A stretch of DNA of 57,670 nucleotides from JBBIQS01 sp037442205 (GCA_037442205.1 JBBIQS010000051.1:1-57670), one strand, 5' to 3'. Shown: positions 31,658 to 42,869, numbered from the stretch's first letter. Notes: a model not told the origin generated them from the sequence alone. Made by a program: numbers and translations.

Positions 31658-33148
31658 ATGCCCGCCATGCAGCCAGTGCTCTCGAAACTCGCCGGGCCGC
31701 TCACCGCGTCGCTGGCCATCCTGCTGATGTTCCTGTTGCGCGCCGCCGCCGGCGACTCCACCCTCCGCCGCGAGCTGCGCCAGGCGGTGCTGTTCCTGCT
31801 CAGCTACCTGGGCCTGCACCTGGCGGGACTCGGCCTCGATCCGAGCTGGCCGCGCTACGGCCACTTCGCCCACGTCGCCAGCTACCTGGTCTTCGCCTTC
31901 GGGCTGATCCGCGGGGTGACCAGCGTCTCGCTCTACCTGGCCCGCACCCGCGCTGGCGTCAACGTCCACAAGATCGTCCGCGACGTCATCGACGCGCTGC
32001 TCTACCTGGTCGCCGCGGTGGTGATCCTGCGCTCGACCACCAAATTCGACCTGGGCAGCCTGCTGACCACCTCGGCCATCCTCTCGGTGGTGCTGGGCCT
32101 GGCGCTGCAGGAGACGTTGGGCAACCTGTTCGCCGGCCTGTCGCTGCAGATCGAGCCGCCCTTCGAACCCGGGGACTGGATCGGCGTCGGCCAGCACGTG
32201 GGCAGGGTGCAGCAGCTGTCGTGGCGGACCACCCGCATCCTCACCCCGCGCAACGAGCAGGTGATCCTCACCAACAGCAGCATCGGCAAGGAGCAGCTGA
32301 TCAACTACTCGCGCAGCGGCGACGGGGTGGCCTACGACCTGCTGTTCGAGGTGGACTACGAGTCGCCGCCCAACGCGGTGATCCACGCCTGCGCCGAGGT
32401 GATCGCCGCCCATCCCAAGGTGCGCCGGGCGCCGGCCCCGGTGGTGCGGGCGGTGAAGTTCGAGGCCTCGGGCATCCAGTACCAGGCGCGCTACTTCGTC
32501 GACGACTTCGGCTGCATCTTCGACGTCCGCTCCGAGCTGCTCAGCCAGCTCTGGTACCGGCTGCGGCGCGAGGGCTTCACTCTGCCCTTCCCCACCCGCT
32601 CGGTGATGATCCACCAGGCGCCCGGCAAGCAGGAGCAGGAGACGGTGCGGCGCGAGCTGGCGCAGCTGTTGTCGAGCGTCGATTTCCTCAAGCCGCTCGA
32701 CGAGCAGGCCCGGCTGCGGCTGGCGGGGCTGGCCAAGATGCAGCTCTTCGGGGTCGGCGAGCAGGTGATCCGCCAGGGCGACGAGGGGCAGACCTTCTTC
32801 CTGATCGTCTCCGGGGAGATGGCAGTCAGGATCCAGGACGGGACCGAGGTGGCCCGGCTGCGGCGCGGCGAGTTCTTCGGCGAGATGTCGCTGCTCACCG
32901 GCGAGGCCCGCAGCGCCACCGTGGTCGCCGCCCAGGACTCGACCCTGCTGAGCGTCGACCGGCCGGCCTTCGCCGAAATCCTCAAGGCGAATCCGGAGTT
33001 GGCCCGCTCGCTGAGCGAGGCCCTGGCCCTGCGCAGCGGAGAGCTCAAGGCCCGGGCGGTCGGCTCGGCCGCGCCCCACGAGGCCTCGCTCACCATGGAG
33101 AGCAACCGGATCTTCGCCCGGCTGCGGGACATCTTCAGCTTGCGGTAG
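31658..33148 (+). CDS. MscS-type mechanosensitive channel with cyclic-nucleotide-binding domain
   Basis: This 496-residue protein has four hydrophobic N-terminal segments (from LTASLAILLMFLL to DALLYLVAAVVIL), then the MscS pore helix and beta domain: LTTSAILSVVLGLALQETLG near 140 and EPPFEPGDWIGVG near 165. A C-terminal cNMP-binding (CRP-like) domain follows at about 345-465 with VIRQGDEGQTFFLIVSGEMA and FFGEMSLLTGEARSATVVA. The phosphate-binding cassette has GEMSLLTGEARSATV, the usual R-S-A pattern. Such fusions are thought to gate on ligand rather than tension. Start at 31658 or 31667. A leftover frame upstream is ignored. Confidence 0.87.
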   Translation: MPAMQPVLSKLAGPLTASLAILLMFLLRAAAGDSTLRRELRQAVLFLLSYLGLHLAGLGLDPSWPRYGHFAHVASYLVFAFGLIRGVTSVSLYLARTRAGVNVHKIVRDVIDALLYLVAAVVILRSTTKFDLGSLLTTSAILSVVLGLALQETLGNLFAGLSLQIEPPFEPGDWIGVGQHVGRVQQLSWRTTRILTPRNEQVILTNSSIGKEQLINYSRSGDGVAYDLLFEVDYESPPNAVIHACAEVIAAHPKVRRAPAPVVRAVKFEASGIQYQARYFVDDFGCIFDVRSELLSQLWYRLRREGFTLPFPTRSVMIHQAPGKQEQETVRRELAQLLSSVDFLKPLDEQARLRLAGLAKMQLFGVGEQVIRQGDEGQTFFLIVSGEMAVRIQDGTEVARLRRGEFFGEMSLLTGEARSATVVAAQDSTLLSVDRPAFAEILKANPELARSLSEALALRSGELKARAVGSAAPHEASLTMESNRIFARLRDIFSLR

Positions 33149-33195
33149 CCGCGTCTCTCGGTTCGCGGCACGAGCTCCGGCGAAGGAAAAGCAGT

Positions 33196-33223
33196 GGGGC
33201 GGCGAACCGAAGTCCGCCGCCCC
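33196..33223. terminator. Bidirectional hairpin between channel gene and dnaK
   Basis: GGGGCGGCG (33196-33204) pairs with CGCCGCCCC (33215-33223) around a 10-base loop, between two convergent stops (33148 and 33256). There is no clear T-run. Confidence 0.6.
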
Positions 33224-33255
33224 GTTATCCTGCTGATTCTACTGGGCGTTTCCGA

Positions 33256-35166
<1,911 letters not shown>

Positions 35167-35219
35167 CATATCCTCCGATAATTGCTGGCGTTTCTCGATT
35201 GGCTTCCGAAAACAGGGCT

Positions 35220-35247
35220 AACGTAACCACAGGGGATGCCTTGTCAA
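35220..35247 (-). promoter_or_regulatory. Putative dnaK promoter
   Basis: TTGACA (35242-35247), 16 bases, and TACGTT (35220-35225) lie on the minus strand, about 54 bases before the dnaK start. No CIRCE element (TTAGCACTC-N9-GAGTGCTAA) is visible. Confidence 0.5.
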
Positions 35248-35281
35248 ACGCGCCTGTGCCCGGCCAAAGGCCAAGCATCCC

Positions 35282-35310
35282 GGGCAGTTGGGCCCCTAAG
35301 GCCCCTGCCC
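35282..35310. other. Inverted repeat in dnaK/diacylglycerol-kinase-like intergenic region
   Basis: GGGCAG (35282-35287) pairs with CTGCCC (35305-35310) and the inner GGGCC (35290-35294) with GGCCC (35300-35304), with a two-base bulge. It lies in the 369-base gap between two divergent genes, in the leader of neither gene with certainty. It could be an operator or a leader hairpin. Confidence 0.4.
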
Positions 35311-35535
35311 GGCCGGCCGCCAGCCGCGTAATGGCCTTCGCACCCTGCCACCGCCGCTCGCCAATTTTCCTGGCCCGGCGGCCGGTGTAAGACGATGTCG
35401 GGATTTTCGCTAACCTGCCGCCCGGCCGACGCTTTTCGCCGGCGGCGCCACGGTGCGTCACGACTGGCATCGCCCGTGCACAACCGGGCGCCGTCCATGG
35501 ATGACAGCCACCTGGAGCGCAGCCCCGGAGGCATT

Positions 35536-36639
35536 ATGTACGTGCACCCGATTCGACCCGACCTCGACATCAAGCTCGTCCCGGTGGAGATGCGCCAGGA
35601 GGAGTCGAAGGTCGCGGTGCTGCTCAACGCCAACGCCAAGCGGGTCGATGAGAAGGTGCGCCGGGCGCTGACCCACGTGGTCCCCGAGGGCGACCTGTTC
35701 CTGACCCGCACCTTCGAGGAGGCGCGGGCGGTGGCCGAGACGGTGGTCGAGCGCCGCTACCAGACGGTGTTCACCGGCGGCGGCGACGGGACCTTCGTCG
35801 GCTTCGTCAACGAGATCTACAACGCCCTGGAGCGCAAGAAGGCCCAGTCGCCGCTGATGGCCTGGCGGGCGCCGCGCTTCGGCGTGCTCAAGCTGGGGAC
35901 CGGCAATGCCCTGGCCAACCTGGTGGGCGCCTCGCCGATGCGCGGGGACGGGGTGGTGGACGACGTGCTGCGCGCCCGGGCCGGCCAGGTCCACGGGGTG
36001 CTCAAGCTGGAGATGCTGGTGGCCGAGGGGAAGCGCTCGCCCTTCGCCGGGATCGGCCTGGACGCCGGGGTCCTCAACCACTACGTCGAGCTCAAGCGCA
36101 CCCTGGGCCACGGCCCGTTCGGCTCGCTGATCAAGGGCGGCGCCGGCTACGCCTTGGCCATCGCCGGGCGCACCATCCCCAGCTACTCGCTGCGCCGCCG
36201 CCCGGAGGTGGAGATCAAGACCCGCGGCATCGCCTACCGCGTCGGCCCCGACGGCCGCCCGGTCGGCAACCCGATGGGCCCCGGGGCGCTGCTCTACCGC
36301 GGCCCGGCGATCGTGGCCGCCTGCGGCACCGTCCCCTGCTACGGCTTCAACTTCAAGGTCTTCCCCTTCGCCGGCACCCGCCGCGGGATGATGCACCTGC
36401 GGGTCGGCAACATCGGCCCCACCGAGATCCTCCCCAACCTCTACCCCAACATCTGGCACGGCCGCTGGAGCCACGAGAACCTCCACGACTTCCTGGTCGA
36501 GGACATCGACATGAAGGTGGACAGCAAGGTTCCGTTCCAGATCGGCGGCGACGCCGAGGGCTACCGCGACCACGTGCGGATGTCGGTGTGGAAGCAGACC
36601 CTGGAGCTGCTCGACTTCCACAGCGCCCAGCGCGTCTGA
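35536..36639 (+). CDS. Diacylglycerol/lipid-kinase-like protein (DAGK_cat)
   Basis: This 367-residue protein has a DAGK catalytic domain: VAVLLNANAKRVDEKVRR at about 28, VFTGGGDGTFVGFVNEIY near 80, and FGVLKLGTGNALANLVGA near 118, then a C-terminal sphingosine-kinase-like domain. The GGGDGT and GTGNALA motifs match diacylglycerol, sphingosine and NAD kinases; it would phosphorylate a lipid or a lipid-like alcohol with ATP. The ATG at 35536 has GGAGG four bases upstream; a longer frame begins further up. It lies divergent to dnaK and has no obvious operon partner. A hairpin follows. Confidence 0.82.
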   Translation: MYVHPIRPDLDIKLVPVEMRQEESKVAVLLNANAKRVDEKVRRALTHVVPEGDLFLTRTFEEARAVAETVVERRYQTVFTGGGDGTFVGFVNEIYNALERKKAQSPLMAWRAPRFGVLKLGTGNALANLVGASPMRGDGVVDDVLRARAGQVHGVLKLEMLVAEGKRSPFAGIGLDAGVLNHYVELKRTLGHGPFGSLIKGGAGYALAIAGRTIPSYSLRRRPEVEIKTRGIAYRVGPDGRPVGNPMGPGALLYRGPAIVAACGTVPCYGFNFKVFPFAGTRRGMMHLRVGNIGPTEILPNLYPNIWHGRWSHENLHDFLVEDIDMKVDSKVPFQIGGDAEGYRDHVRMSVWKQTLELLDFHSAQRV

Positions 36640-36666
36640 GCGCCGGCCCAGCCCCCTCGCCGCTCT

Positions 36667-36696
36667 TCGGCCGCCGCCCGCAAGGTCGGCGGCCGA
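36667..36696 (+). terminator. Hairpin after the lipid-kinase-like gene
   Basis: TCGGCCGCCG (36667-36676) and CGGCGGCCGA (36687-36696) form a perfect 10-bp stem with a 10-base loop, 28 bases after the stop. Confidence 0.5.
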
Positions 36697-36827
36697 GCTG
36701 TCTGCGGCCAGCTCATCGTTGATCTGTCCCGGCAGGGAGTGTAAACCTGCGGAGTCTGGGTCTCTTCTGGCGCGCCCTCTGCCCGGGGCCGGAGGCCCGG
36801 CATTCGCCTCAAGGGATCGCATCCTCG

Positions 36828-39269
36828 ATGGAGCTCATCCTCCCGGTCGGCCTTGGTGCCGCGGCGCTGATCGCCGGCGCGCTGGTGCTCGCCCGGGTGG
36901 CCAAGCGGCGGGCGGTGAAGAAGAAGGCCCTGCTGCGCACGGAGTGGGGCGACCACCTCGGCGCCGCCAAGCTCTTCGAGGAATCCGGCGACCTCAGGCG
37001 CGCCGCTCAGCACTACATCGATGCGGGCGACCGCCTGCGCGCCTGTGAGCTTCGGCTGGCGCTCAAGGATCCGGCCGGCGCGCTGGAGGCCCTGCGCGGC
37101 GGCAAGCCGGAGGACATCGAGCAGGGGGCCAACCTCCTCGAGGCGAAGAACGCGCTCGATCGCCAGGGAGCGCTGGCGCTGGCCCAGCTGGCGCGCACCG
37201 CCGGACTGCACGCCACCGCCGGCCGGCTCTTCGAGCGCGGCGGCAATGCCGAGGAGGCGAAGGGCTCGCGGCTGCAGGAGGCGCGCTCGCTGGCCGCTGC
37301 CGGCAAGCACCTGGAGGCGTCGGCGGTCTACAAGAAGCTGGGCGAGGCCCGCGCGGCCGCTGCGGCCCAGGCCGAGGCCGCCCGGCGCGAAGGCGATCAG
37401 GCCCGGCGCCGCGAGCTGGCGCAGGGGGCCGCCGCGGCCCTCAAGCAGCTGGGCGACGTGGCGGCCGCCGCCGAGGCCCTGGCGGTCGGCGGCGCGCTCG
37501 ATGACGGCGTCCAGATGCTCCGCGACCTGGGCAACCTGACCGGCGCCGCCCAGCTCCTGCAGTGGCACGGCGAGCAGGAGAAGGCTGCCCTGCTCTTCTT
37601 GCAGGCCAACGATCCGCGCGCCGCCGCCCGTGCCTATCAGCTCGCGGGCAAGCCGGCCGAAGCGGCGGCCGCCCTGGAGCGGGCCGGCGATTGCCTGGGC
37701 GCGGCCAAGCTGCTCGTCGAGGCCAAGGACTTCAAGGGAGCCGCCGACGTTCATCTGCGCGCTGGCTCGGCCGCCGCCGCCGCCGAGCTGCTGGTCCAGG
37801 CCGGCGACCTCGACGGAGCGGTGAAGATCTGGAGCGACGCCGGCGATCTGGAGCCGGCCGTCGAGGCGCTGTGCAAGCGGGGCCGGGTGCGCGACGCGGC
37901 GGCCCTGCTCGAGCAGCGCGGCCAATCCGAGCGCGCGGCGGCCATGCTCGCCGACGCCGGCGACCTGGCCCAGCGGGCCAAGCTGCTCCAGGCCAAGGGG
38001 GACAACGACGGCGCCGCCCAGGCCCTGCTCGAGATCGGCAAGGCCGCCGAGGCCCGCCATCTGCTCTCCAAGGGGACGCTGAGCCCGATGGGCCGCTTCC
38101 TGCTGGGCCGCGCCTGCATGGCCTGCAACGACTTCCTCGAGGCGAGCCAGCACTTCGCCGCCGCGCTCGACAATCCGCCCAGGAACGTCAGCCGCCAGGA
38201 CGTGCTCTACGGCATGGCCCGGGCCTTCGAAGCCCAGGGGCGCGCCCGCGAGGCGATCACCATCCTGCAGGAGATCCAGCAGTCCGAGCCCGGCTATCGC
38301 GACGCCTCCTTTCGCACCAGGCTGCTGCAGGCGCGGCTGGAGGTGGCCCCCGGCGGCGGCTTGCCGCCGTTCCAATCGGCGCCCATGCCTCTCAACAGTC
38401 CGGCCGACCTGCCGGTGGAATGGGGCGGCGCCGGGCTGCCGCACCCCGCCGACGACCACCGCACCGGGGTGCCGCCGCGCTACGTGGTGGAGCGGGAGCT
38501 GGGCCGCGGAGCGATGGGCGTGGTCTACCGGGCGCTGGACTCGCAGCTGGGGCGCACGGTGGCGATCAAGGTCCTGGACGCCAAGGCCGGCGCCGACCCG
38601 CGGATGCGCGACTACTTCCTGCGCGAGGCGCGGGCGGTGGCCCAGCTGGTCCACCCGAACATCGTCACCCTGTTCGACGCCGGCCTGGAGGGCACCGCGC
38701 CCTACCTGGTGATGGAGCTGGTGGAGGGCGAGGACCTGCGCAACCGGCTGCAGCGCGGGCCGCTGCCGATGCGCGAAGCGGCCCAGCTCATCGCCGCGGT
38801 GGCCTCGGCGCTCGACTACGCCCACGCCCGCAAGATCGTCCACCGCGACGTCAAGCCGGAGAACATCCTGGTCGGCGCCGATGGGGCGCCCAAGCTGATG
38901 GACTTCGGCGTGGCCCACGTGATGCGCGAGTCCGGCGACCGGCGGGCCACGGTGATCGGCACACCGGTGTACATGGCCCCCGAGCAGATCAAGGGCGAGG
39001 GCATCGGCGGCTTCACCGACACCTACGCCCTGGGCGGCGTGCTCTACGAGTGCCTGGTCGGAGCCCCGCCGTTCGATCCCAACGGCGCGCTCTACCACCA
39101 CGTCAACACCCCGGTGCCCGACCCGCGGCAGTGGCGCCCGGAGATCACCGACGAGCTCTTGGCGCTGATGATGAGCTGCCTGGCCAAGGATCCGGCCGAC
39201 CGGCCCGCGAGCGCCAAGGCGGTCAGCGAGAAGCTGCTGAGCCTGGCGGCGGCGATGCAGGCGGCCTGA
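36828..39269 (+). CDS. Ser/Thr kinase with N-terminal helical repeats
   Basis: This 813-residue protein has an N-terminal membrane span (LILPVGLGAAALIAGALVLA) followed by a basic patch, then about 450 residues of Ala-rich TPR-like repeats (LFEESGDLRRAAQHYIDAGD-type units, each about 32-35 residues, D/G-D/G between helices). The eukaryotic-type kinase domain is at the C-terminus (about 548-800): GRGAMGVVYRAL, VAIKVL (Lys near 578), HRDVKPENILV (catalytic loop near 671), DFG-like MDFGVAHV and APEQ. All catalytic residues look intact. Kinase at the C-terminal end with repeats first is the reverse of the usual myxobacterial PknB order. Confidence 0.85.
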   Translation: MELILPVGLGAAALIAGALVLARVAKRRAVKKKALLRTEWGDHLGAAKLFEESGDLRRAAQHYIDAGDRLRACELRLALKDPAGALEALRGGKPEDIEQGANLLEAKNALDRQGALALAQLARTAGLHATAGRLFERGGNAEEAKGSRLQEARSLAAAGKHLEASAVYKKLGEARAAAAAQAEAARREGDQARRRELAQGAAAALKQLGDVAAAAEALAVGGALDDGVQMLRDLGNLTGAAQLLQWHGEQEKAALLFLQANDPRAAARAYQLAGKPAEAAAALERAGDCLGAAKLLVEAKDFKGAADVHLRAGSAAAAAELLVQAGDLDGAVKIWSDAGDLEPAVEALCKRGRVRDAAALLEQRGQSERAAAMLADAGDLAQRAKLLQAKGDNDGAAQALLEIGKAAEARHLLSKGTLSPMGRFLLGRACMACNDFLEASQHFAAALDNPPRNVSRQDVLYGMARAFEAQGRAREAITILQEIQQSEPGYRDASFRTRLLQARLEVAPGGGLPPFQSAPMPLNSPADLPVEWGGAGLPHPADDHRTGVPPRYVVERELGRGAMGVVYRALDSQLGRTVAIKVLDAKAGADPRMRDYFLREARAVAQLVHPNIVTLFDAGLEGTAPYLVMELVEGEDLRNRLQRGPLPMREAAQLIAAVASALDYAHARKIVHRDVKPENILVGADGAPKLMDFGVAHVMRESGDRRATVIGTPVYMAPEQIKGEGIGGFTDTYALGGVLYECLVGAPPFDPNGALYHHVNTPVPDPRQWRPEITDELLALMMSCLAKDPADRPASAKAVSEKLLSLAAAMQAA

Positions 39270-39329
39270 CCCCGCCGCCTTCGACTCCGGCGCACTCGAG
39301 CGGACCGGTTCAATCCCACCGTGGCGGGC

Positions 39330-40859
39330 TCACATCGCCCGCGCCACCCGCCGCGCCAAGGCCATGCAGGTGAGCATCGGGTTGACCCCGGTGGAGCCCG
39401 GAAAGATCCCGGTGTCGGCAATGAACAGGTTCTCCATGCCGTGAACCTTGCCGCGCGAGTCGACCACGCTCTTCCGCGGATCGGCGCCCATCCGCGTGCT
39501 GCCGAAGACGTGGTTCGAGCCGAGCACCGCGTCCGACGGTTTGAAGGGGTGCTCGCGCAGCAGGCGCATCTCCTCCTTGGAATGCAGCACGTCCGGCACC
39601 CCGTGGACGCCCGGCAGCACCGCCACCGCCCCGGCCGCCCAGCAGATCTCCGCCAGCCGCACGATCCCGTCGCGCATCACCTGCGCGTCCTGCGGATGGA
39701 GCGAGTAGCGGATGTCCGGATCGAAGCTGCCGCGGCGGGCGCGCACCCTGCCCTGCGACCGCCAGGCGCTGACGATGACGTCGAACGGCGCCATCCGCGA
39801 GAAGGTCTGCAGGTGCTCCTGGAAGGCCGCCCCGCAGCCGGGAAAGCGCATCGCCAGCAGCGCCGGGGGCGCCCAGAGGACCTCCAGCTTCATTCCCTCG
39901 CGCAGGAAGTCGGTGCAGTGCCAGCCCTGCGTCGCCCCGCGCCACGGCTCGACCGGATGATCGAAGATCCCCATGATCGAGTACCCGGGGTGGGCCATCA
40001 GGTGCGCGCCCACCTCGCCGCCGCCATCGATTCCGCTGCGCTGCAGGATCACCGGAGTAGCCATGCAGCCCGCGGCCAGCACCACCTGCCGGGCCTCGAT
40101 CTCCACCGGATGGCTCTCGCGTCCGGTGAACGGTTCGACCGCGTGGCCGCGCACCGCGCTCACCCGCTTGCCGTCGAGGATCAGCTGCTCGGCCCGCACG
40201 CTGCTGTAGACCCGGGCGCCCGCGGCGATGGCGGCGGGGATGCAAGTGATGTCGGTGGACTGCTTGGCGCCGTTGCGGCAGCCGGTGAGGCACTCCCCGC
40301 TGCCCTGGCAGCCGGTCACGTTGCGCGGCATCGGCTCGCTGCTCCAGCCCAGCGCCTGGCAGCCGCGCCTGAACAGCAGGTTGCGCTCCCCCGCCACCCG
40401 CTCTTCGGTGGCCGAGACCCCGAACAGCCCCTCGACCACCTCGAAGTCGGCATCGAGCGCGCCGGCCGCCAGGTCCGCCAGCCCGCTCTGCTCGGCCCAC
40501 TTGTCGAAGACCCAGCCCGGCGGCCGCAGGCAGATCGCCGAGTTCACCAGCGAGCCGCCGCCGAGCGCGTTGGCCTGCATGGTGGGCATGAAGAAGTTGC
40601 CACGGGCCACGCGCAGGCCGTTCTCCCGGAACATGCGGTGCAGCGTCTCGCCGACCTCCAGCCGTAGATCGTCTCGCGAGAACGGCGGCCCCTCCTCGAC
40701 CAGCACCACCTCCAGGCCACGCCGCGAAAGCTCCCAGGCGGCCACTCCGCCGCCCGGCCCCGAGCCGATCACCAGCGCGTCGCACTTCTCACGGACGGGG
40801 CCGCGATAGTCGGCGAACACCCGCACGCCCTCGTGTGGACGGCCTGCCGAGTTGCTCAT
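39330..40859 (-). CDS. GMC-family oxidoreductase
   Basis: This 509-residue flavoprotein has the FAD-binding GSGPGGGVAAWELSRRGLEV near 32, GNFFMPTMQANALGGGSLVN near 87, and in the C-terminal part NHVFGSTRMGADPRKSV near 452 and GVNPMLTCMALA near 495, where the His and Asn catalytic pair of GMC alcohol dehydrogenases/oxidases usually lies. It has a Cys-containing GCQGSGECLTGC stretch near 190. No signal peptide. Its ATG overlaps the TGA of the upstream partner gene (ATGA), so the two are translated together. Confidence 0.85.
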   Translation of the reverse strand: MSNSAGRPHEGVRVFADYRGPVREKCDALVIGSGPGGGVAAWELSRRGLEVVLVEEGPPFSRDDLRLEVGETLHRMFRENGLRVARGNFFMPTMQANALGGGSLVNSAICLRPPGWVFDKWAEQSGLADLAAGALDADFEVVEGLFGVSATEERVAGERNLLFRRGCQALGWSSEPMPRNVTGCQGSGECLTGCRNGAKQSTDITCIPAAIAAGARVYSSVRAEQLILDGKRVSAVRGHAVEPFTGRESHPVEIEARQVVLAAGCMATPVILQRSGIDGGGEVGAHLMAHPGYSIMGIFDHPVEPWRGATQGWHCTDFLREGMKLEVLWAPPALLAMRFPGCGAAFQEHLQTFSRMAPFDVIVSAWRSQGRVRARRGSFDPDIRYSLHPQDAQVMRDGIVRLAEICWAAGAVAVLPGVHGVPDVLHSKEEMRLLREHPFKPSDAVLGSNHVFGSTRMGADPRKSVVDSRGKVHGMENLFIADTGIFPGSTGVNPMLTCMALARRVARAM

Positions 40860-41386
40860 GACCGCAGCTCCAGTGCGAAGGGGTGCCGGCAGGCCACCAC
40901 TCCCAGCGCCGAGGCCACCTCGGGATTGGCGAGGTAGGCCATGGTCAGGAAGGTCCGCAGGCTGGTGAAGGCGGCGCGGCGCAGGTACAGCTCGCTGGTG
41001 CGCCAGCCCTCCATGGTGGCCGAGCGCTGCTGCGGCGATTGCCGGGTCAGCCGCCGCTGGAAGGAGAAGATCCACGGGCCGTGCTCGACCAGCAGCAGCA
41101 GCATCCGCAACAGCAGCCGGTGCCGCGGCGGGACCCCGCGCAGCAGCCGATCGAAGTAGGCCACCGCTCCGGCCTGCGAACCTGACAGCCGCATCGGCCC
41201 GATCGCCGGGAAGAGCGCGTCGGAGCTGGCGGCGACGATCTCCTGCTCCTTGGCCGAGAGAATCGACTCGGCCAGCCCGGCGGCGGGATAACCCAGCCAC
41301 CAGCCGCGAATGAAGGCCGCCGCCAATGCTGCGAGCACAAGCAGACTCGCCGAGGCAGCCAGGTGCTGTTGGAGATATCCGGTCAC
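40856..41386 (-). CDS. Small partner protein of the GMC oxidoreductase
   Basis: This 176-residue protein has an N-terminal hydrophobic segment (LAASASLLVLAALAAAFI), then a helical domain with ILSAKEQEIVAASSDALFPA, VAYFDRLLRGVPPRHRLLLR and ELYLRRAAFTSLRTFLTMAYLANPEVASALG. This combination commonly precedes GMC dehydrogenases and resembles the gluconate-2-dehydrogenase subunit-3 group, which is a small membrane or Tat-linked partner. GTG at 41386 is chosen, with GGAGGG six bases upstream. It overlaps the oxidoreductase start by four bases. Its exact role is inferred from context. Confidence 0.7.
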   Translation of the reverse strand: MTGYLQQHLAASASLLVLAALAAAFIRGWWLGYPAAGLAESILSAKEQEIVAASSDALFPAIGPMRLSGSQAGAVAYFDRLLRGVPPRHRLLLRMLLLLVEHGPWIFSFQRRLTRQSPQQRSATMEGWRTSELYLRRAAFTSLRTFLTMAYLANPEVASALGVVACRHPFALELRS

Positions 41387-41555
41387 GGAGAGCCCTCCTC
41401 TTCCGGCAGCTTGGTTTTCGGCCAGGGAGGGGTCAATCCGCTCGAGCCGCCTTCGCTCGGTCGGGCTCACTGGTAGACCATCGGCGGCTGACGCGCGCTC
41501 GGGGGCGGCGGTAGAGTCTTCCTCTCCCGGGAGAAGTTCGCAGGGGGAGGACTCC

Positions 41556-42863
41556 ATGGACACGCTCTTCCAACGCGGCAACCAGGCCCTGCGCCAGGGG
41601 CAGCTCGAGGCGGCGCTGGCGCTGTTGGCCGAGGCGGTGCGCCGGGTCCCGGCCGACCACCGCTCGCGGCTGGGCGCCGCGCGGGCCCTGGCCGAGCTGG
41701 GAGAGCGCGAACGGGCCATGGTCGTCCTCAACGAGGCCGCCGAGGGGCTGCTGCGCCGCAACTACCTGCTGTCGGCGATCATGGCGGTGAAGCTCGCCCA
41801 GCGCTTCAACCCCGCCGAGAAGCTGCTCAAGCAGACGCTGCTGCGCATCCACCAGAGCGCCCGCGCCGCAGTGCCCACCTCGCCGGCGGCGGCGGTCGCG
41901 CCCGCCACGTACAGCGAGGAGGACGTGGCCGGCGACCTGAGCGGGCTGCGCGGCGCCGAGCTGGTGGAGCGGGCGATGGAGGCGCTGCTCTGCGACGACG
42001 ACGGCCCGGCCGCCGACACCAGGCGCCGGCCGCCCCTGCCGCTGTTCGCCGACCTCGATGCCCCGGCCTTCGTCGAGCTGGTCGAGCGGATGAGCCTGCG
42101 CGAGCTGGGCGACGGCCAGGTGGTGGTCAAGCAGGGAGACCCGGGAAACTCGGTCTTCGTCATCGCCTCGGGCAAGGTGCGGGTGGTGCGCGAGGAGGCC
42201 CCGCCGCGCCAGCTGGCGACGCTGCTCGGCGGCGCGCTGTTCGGCGAGCTGGCCCTGCTCACCGGCGCCCCGCGCTCGGCGTCGATCTACTCGGTCGAGG
42301 ACGTCGAGCTCTTCGAGATCTCGCGCGACGACCTGGACTTCGTCGCCCGCAACCACCCCAGCGTGCCCAAGGTGCTGGCCGAGTTCGCCCAGCGCCGGCT
42401 GGCGATGAACCTGCTGGCCACCGCCCCGCTCTTCACCCAACTCGAGAGCGGTCACCGCGGCCTGGTGCTGCAGCGCTTCCGCGGCAAGATCGTGGGCGCC
42501 GGGGAGCGCGTCATCACCGAAGGCCAGCCCTCCCCGGGCCTCTTTCTGATCCTCTCCGGCGAGTTCTCGGTGGCCAAGAAGGACGCCCAGGGCGAGCCGG
42601 TGACGCTCAAGGTGCTCAAGGACGGCGACGTCTTCGGCGAGATGTCGCTGGTCAGCGGCGCGCCAGCCAGCGCCACGGTCAGCGCCCTGCGCAAGAGCGC
42701 CGCCGCCTTCCTGGCCCGGGAAGCCTACGAGGAGCTGGTGCAGAGCTATCCCCAGGTCGAGGATTTCCTCATCCAGCTCTCGCAGAAGCGGCTGGCCGCC
42801 AATGAGGCGGCTGTCCAGCCGGCCGAGGTCATCGACGCCGAGGACCTGATCGAGAGCGCCTGA
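41556..42863 (+). CDS. TPR protein with two cNMP-binding domains
   Basis: This 435-residue cytoplasmic protein starts with a TPR-like helical part (about 1-100; RGNQALRQGQLEAALALLAE), has a linker, then two CRP-like cyclic-nucleotide-binding domains. Domain 1 (about 170-285) has VVVKQGDPGNSVFVIASGKV and LFGELALLTGAPRSASIYS; domain 2 (about 290-405) has VITEGQPSPGLFLILSGEFS and VFGEMSLVSGAPASATVSA. Domain 1 keeps the phosphate-binding Arg (PRSA); domain 2 has PASA, without the Arg, so probably does not bind a cyclic nucleotide in the standard way. GGGGGAGG lies before the ATG. It may be a signalling adaptor. Confidence 0.82.
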   Translation: MDTLFQRGNQALRQGQLEAALALLAEAVRRVPADHRSRLGAARALAELGERERAMVVLNEAAEGLLRRNYLLSAIMAVKLAQRFNPAEKLLKQTLLRIHQSARAAVPTSPAAAVAPATYSEEDVAGDLSGLRGAELVERAMEALLCDDDGPAADTRRRPPLPLFADLDAPAFVELVERMSLRELGDGQVVVKQGDPGNSVFVIASGKVRVVREEAPPRQLATLLGGALFGELALLTGAPRSASIYSVEDVELFEISRDDLDFVARNHPSVPKVLAEFAQRRLAMNLLATAPLFTQLESGHRGLVLQRFRGKIVGAGERVITEGQPSPGLFLILSGEFSVAKKDAQGEPVTLKVLKDGDVFGEMSLVSGAPASATVSALRKSAAAFLAREAYEELVQSYPQVEDFLIQLSQKRLAANEAAVQPAEVIDAEDLIESA

Positions 42864-42869
42864 GAAAGG

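Noticed and set aside
35167..35535. CIRCE or heat-shock operator before dnaK
   Set aside because: I looked for the TTAGCACTC inverted repeat and did not find it; only a sigma-70-like pair is visible.
36900..38300. DNA direct repeats or CRISPR-like pattern
   Set aside because: The periodicity is from TPR-like protein repeats with diverged DNA, not from identical repeats with spacers.
36561..39101. Minus-strand frame of 846 codons
   Set aside because: It is antisense to the TPR-kinase, which has intact kinase motifs and an N-terminal span.
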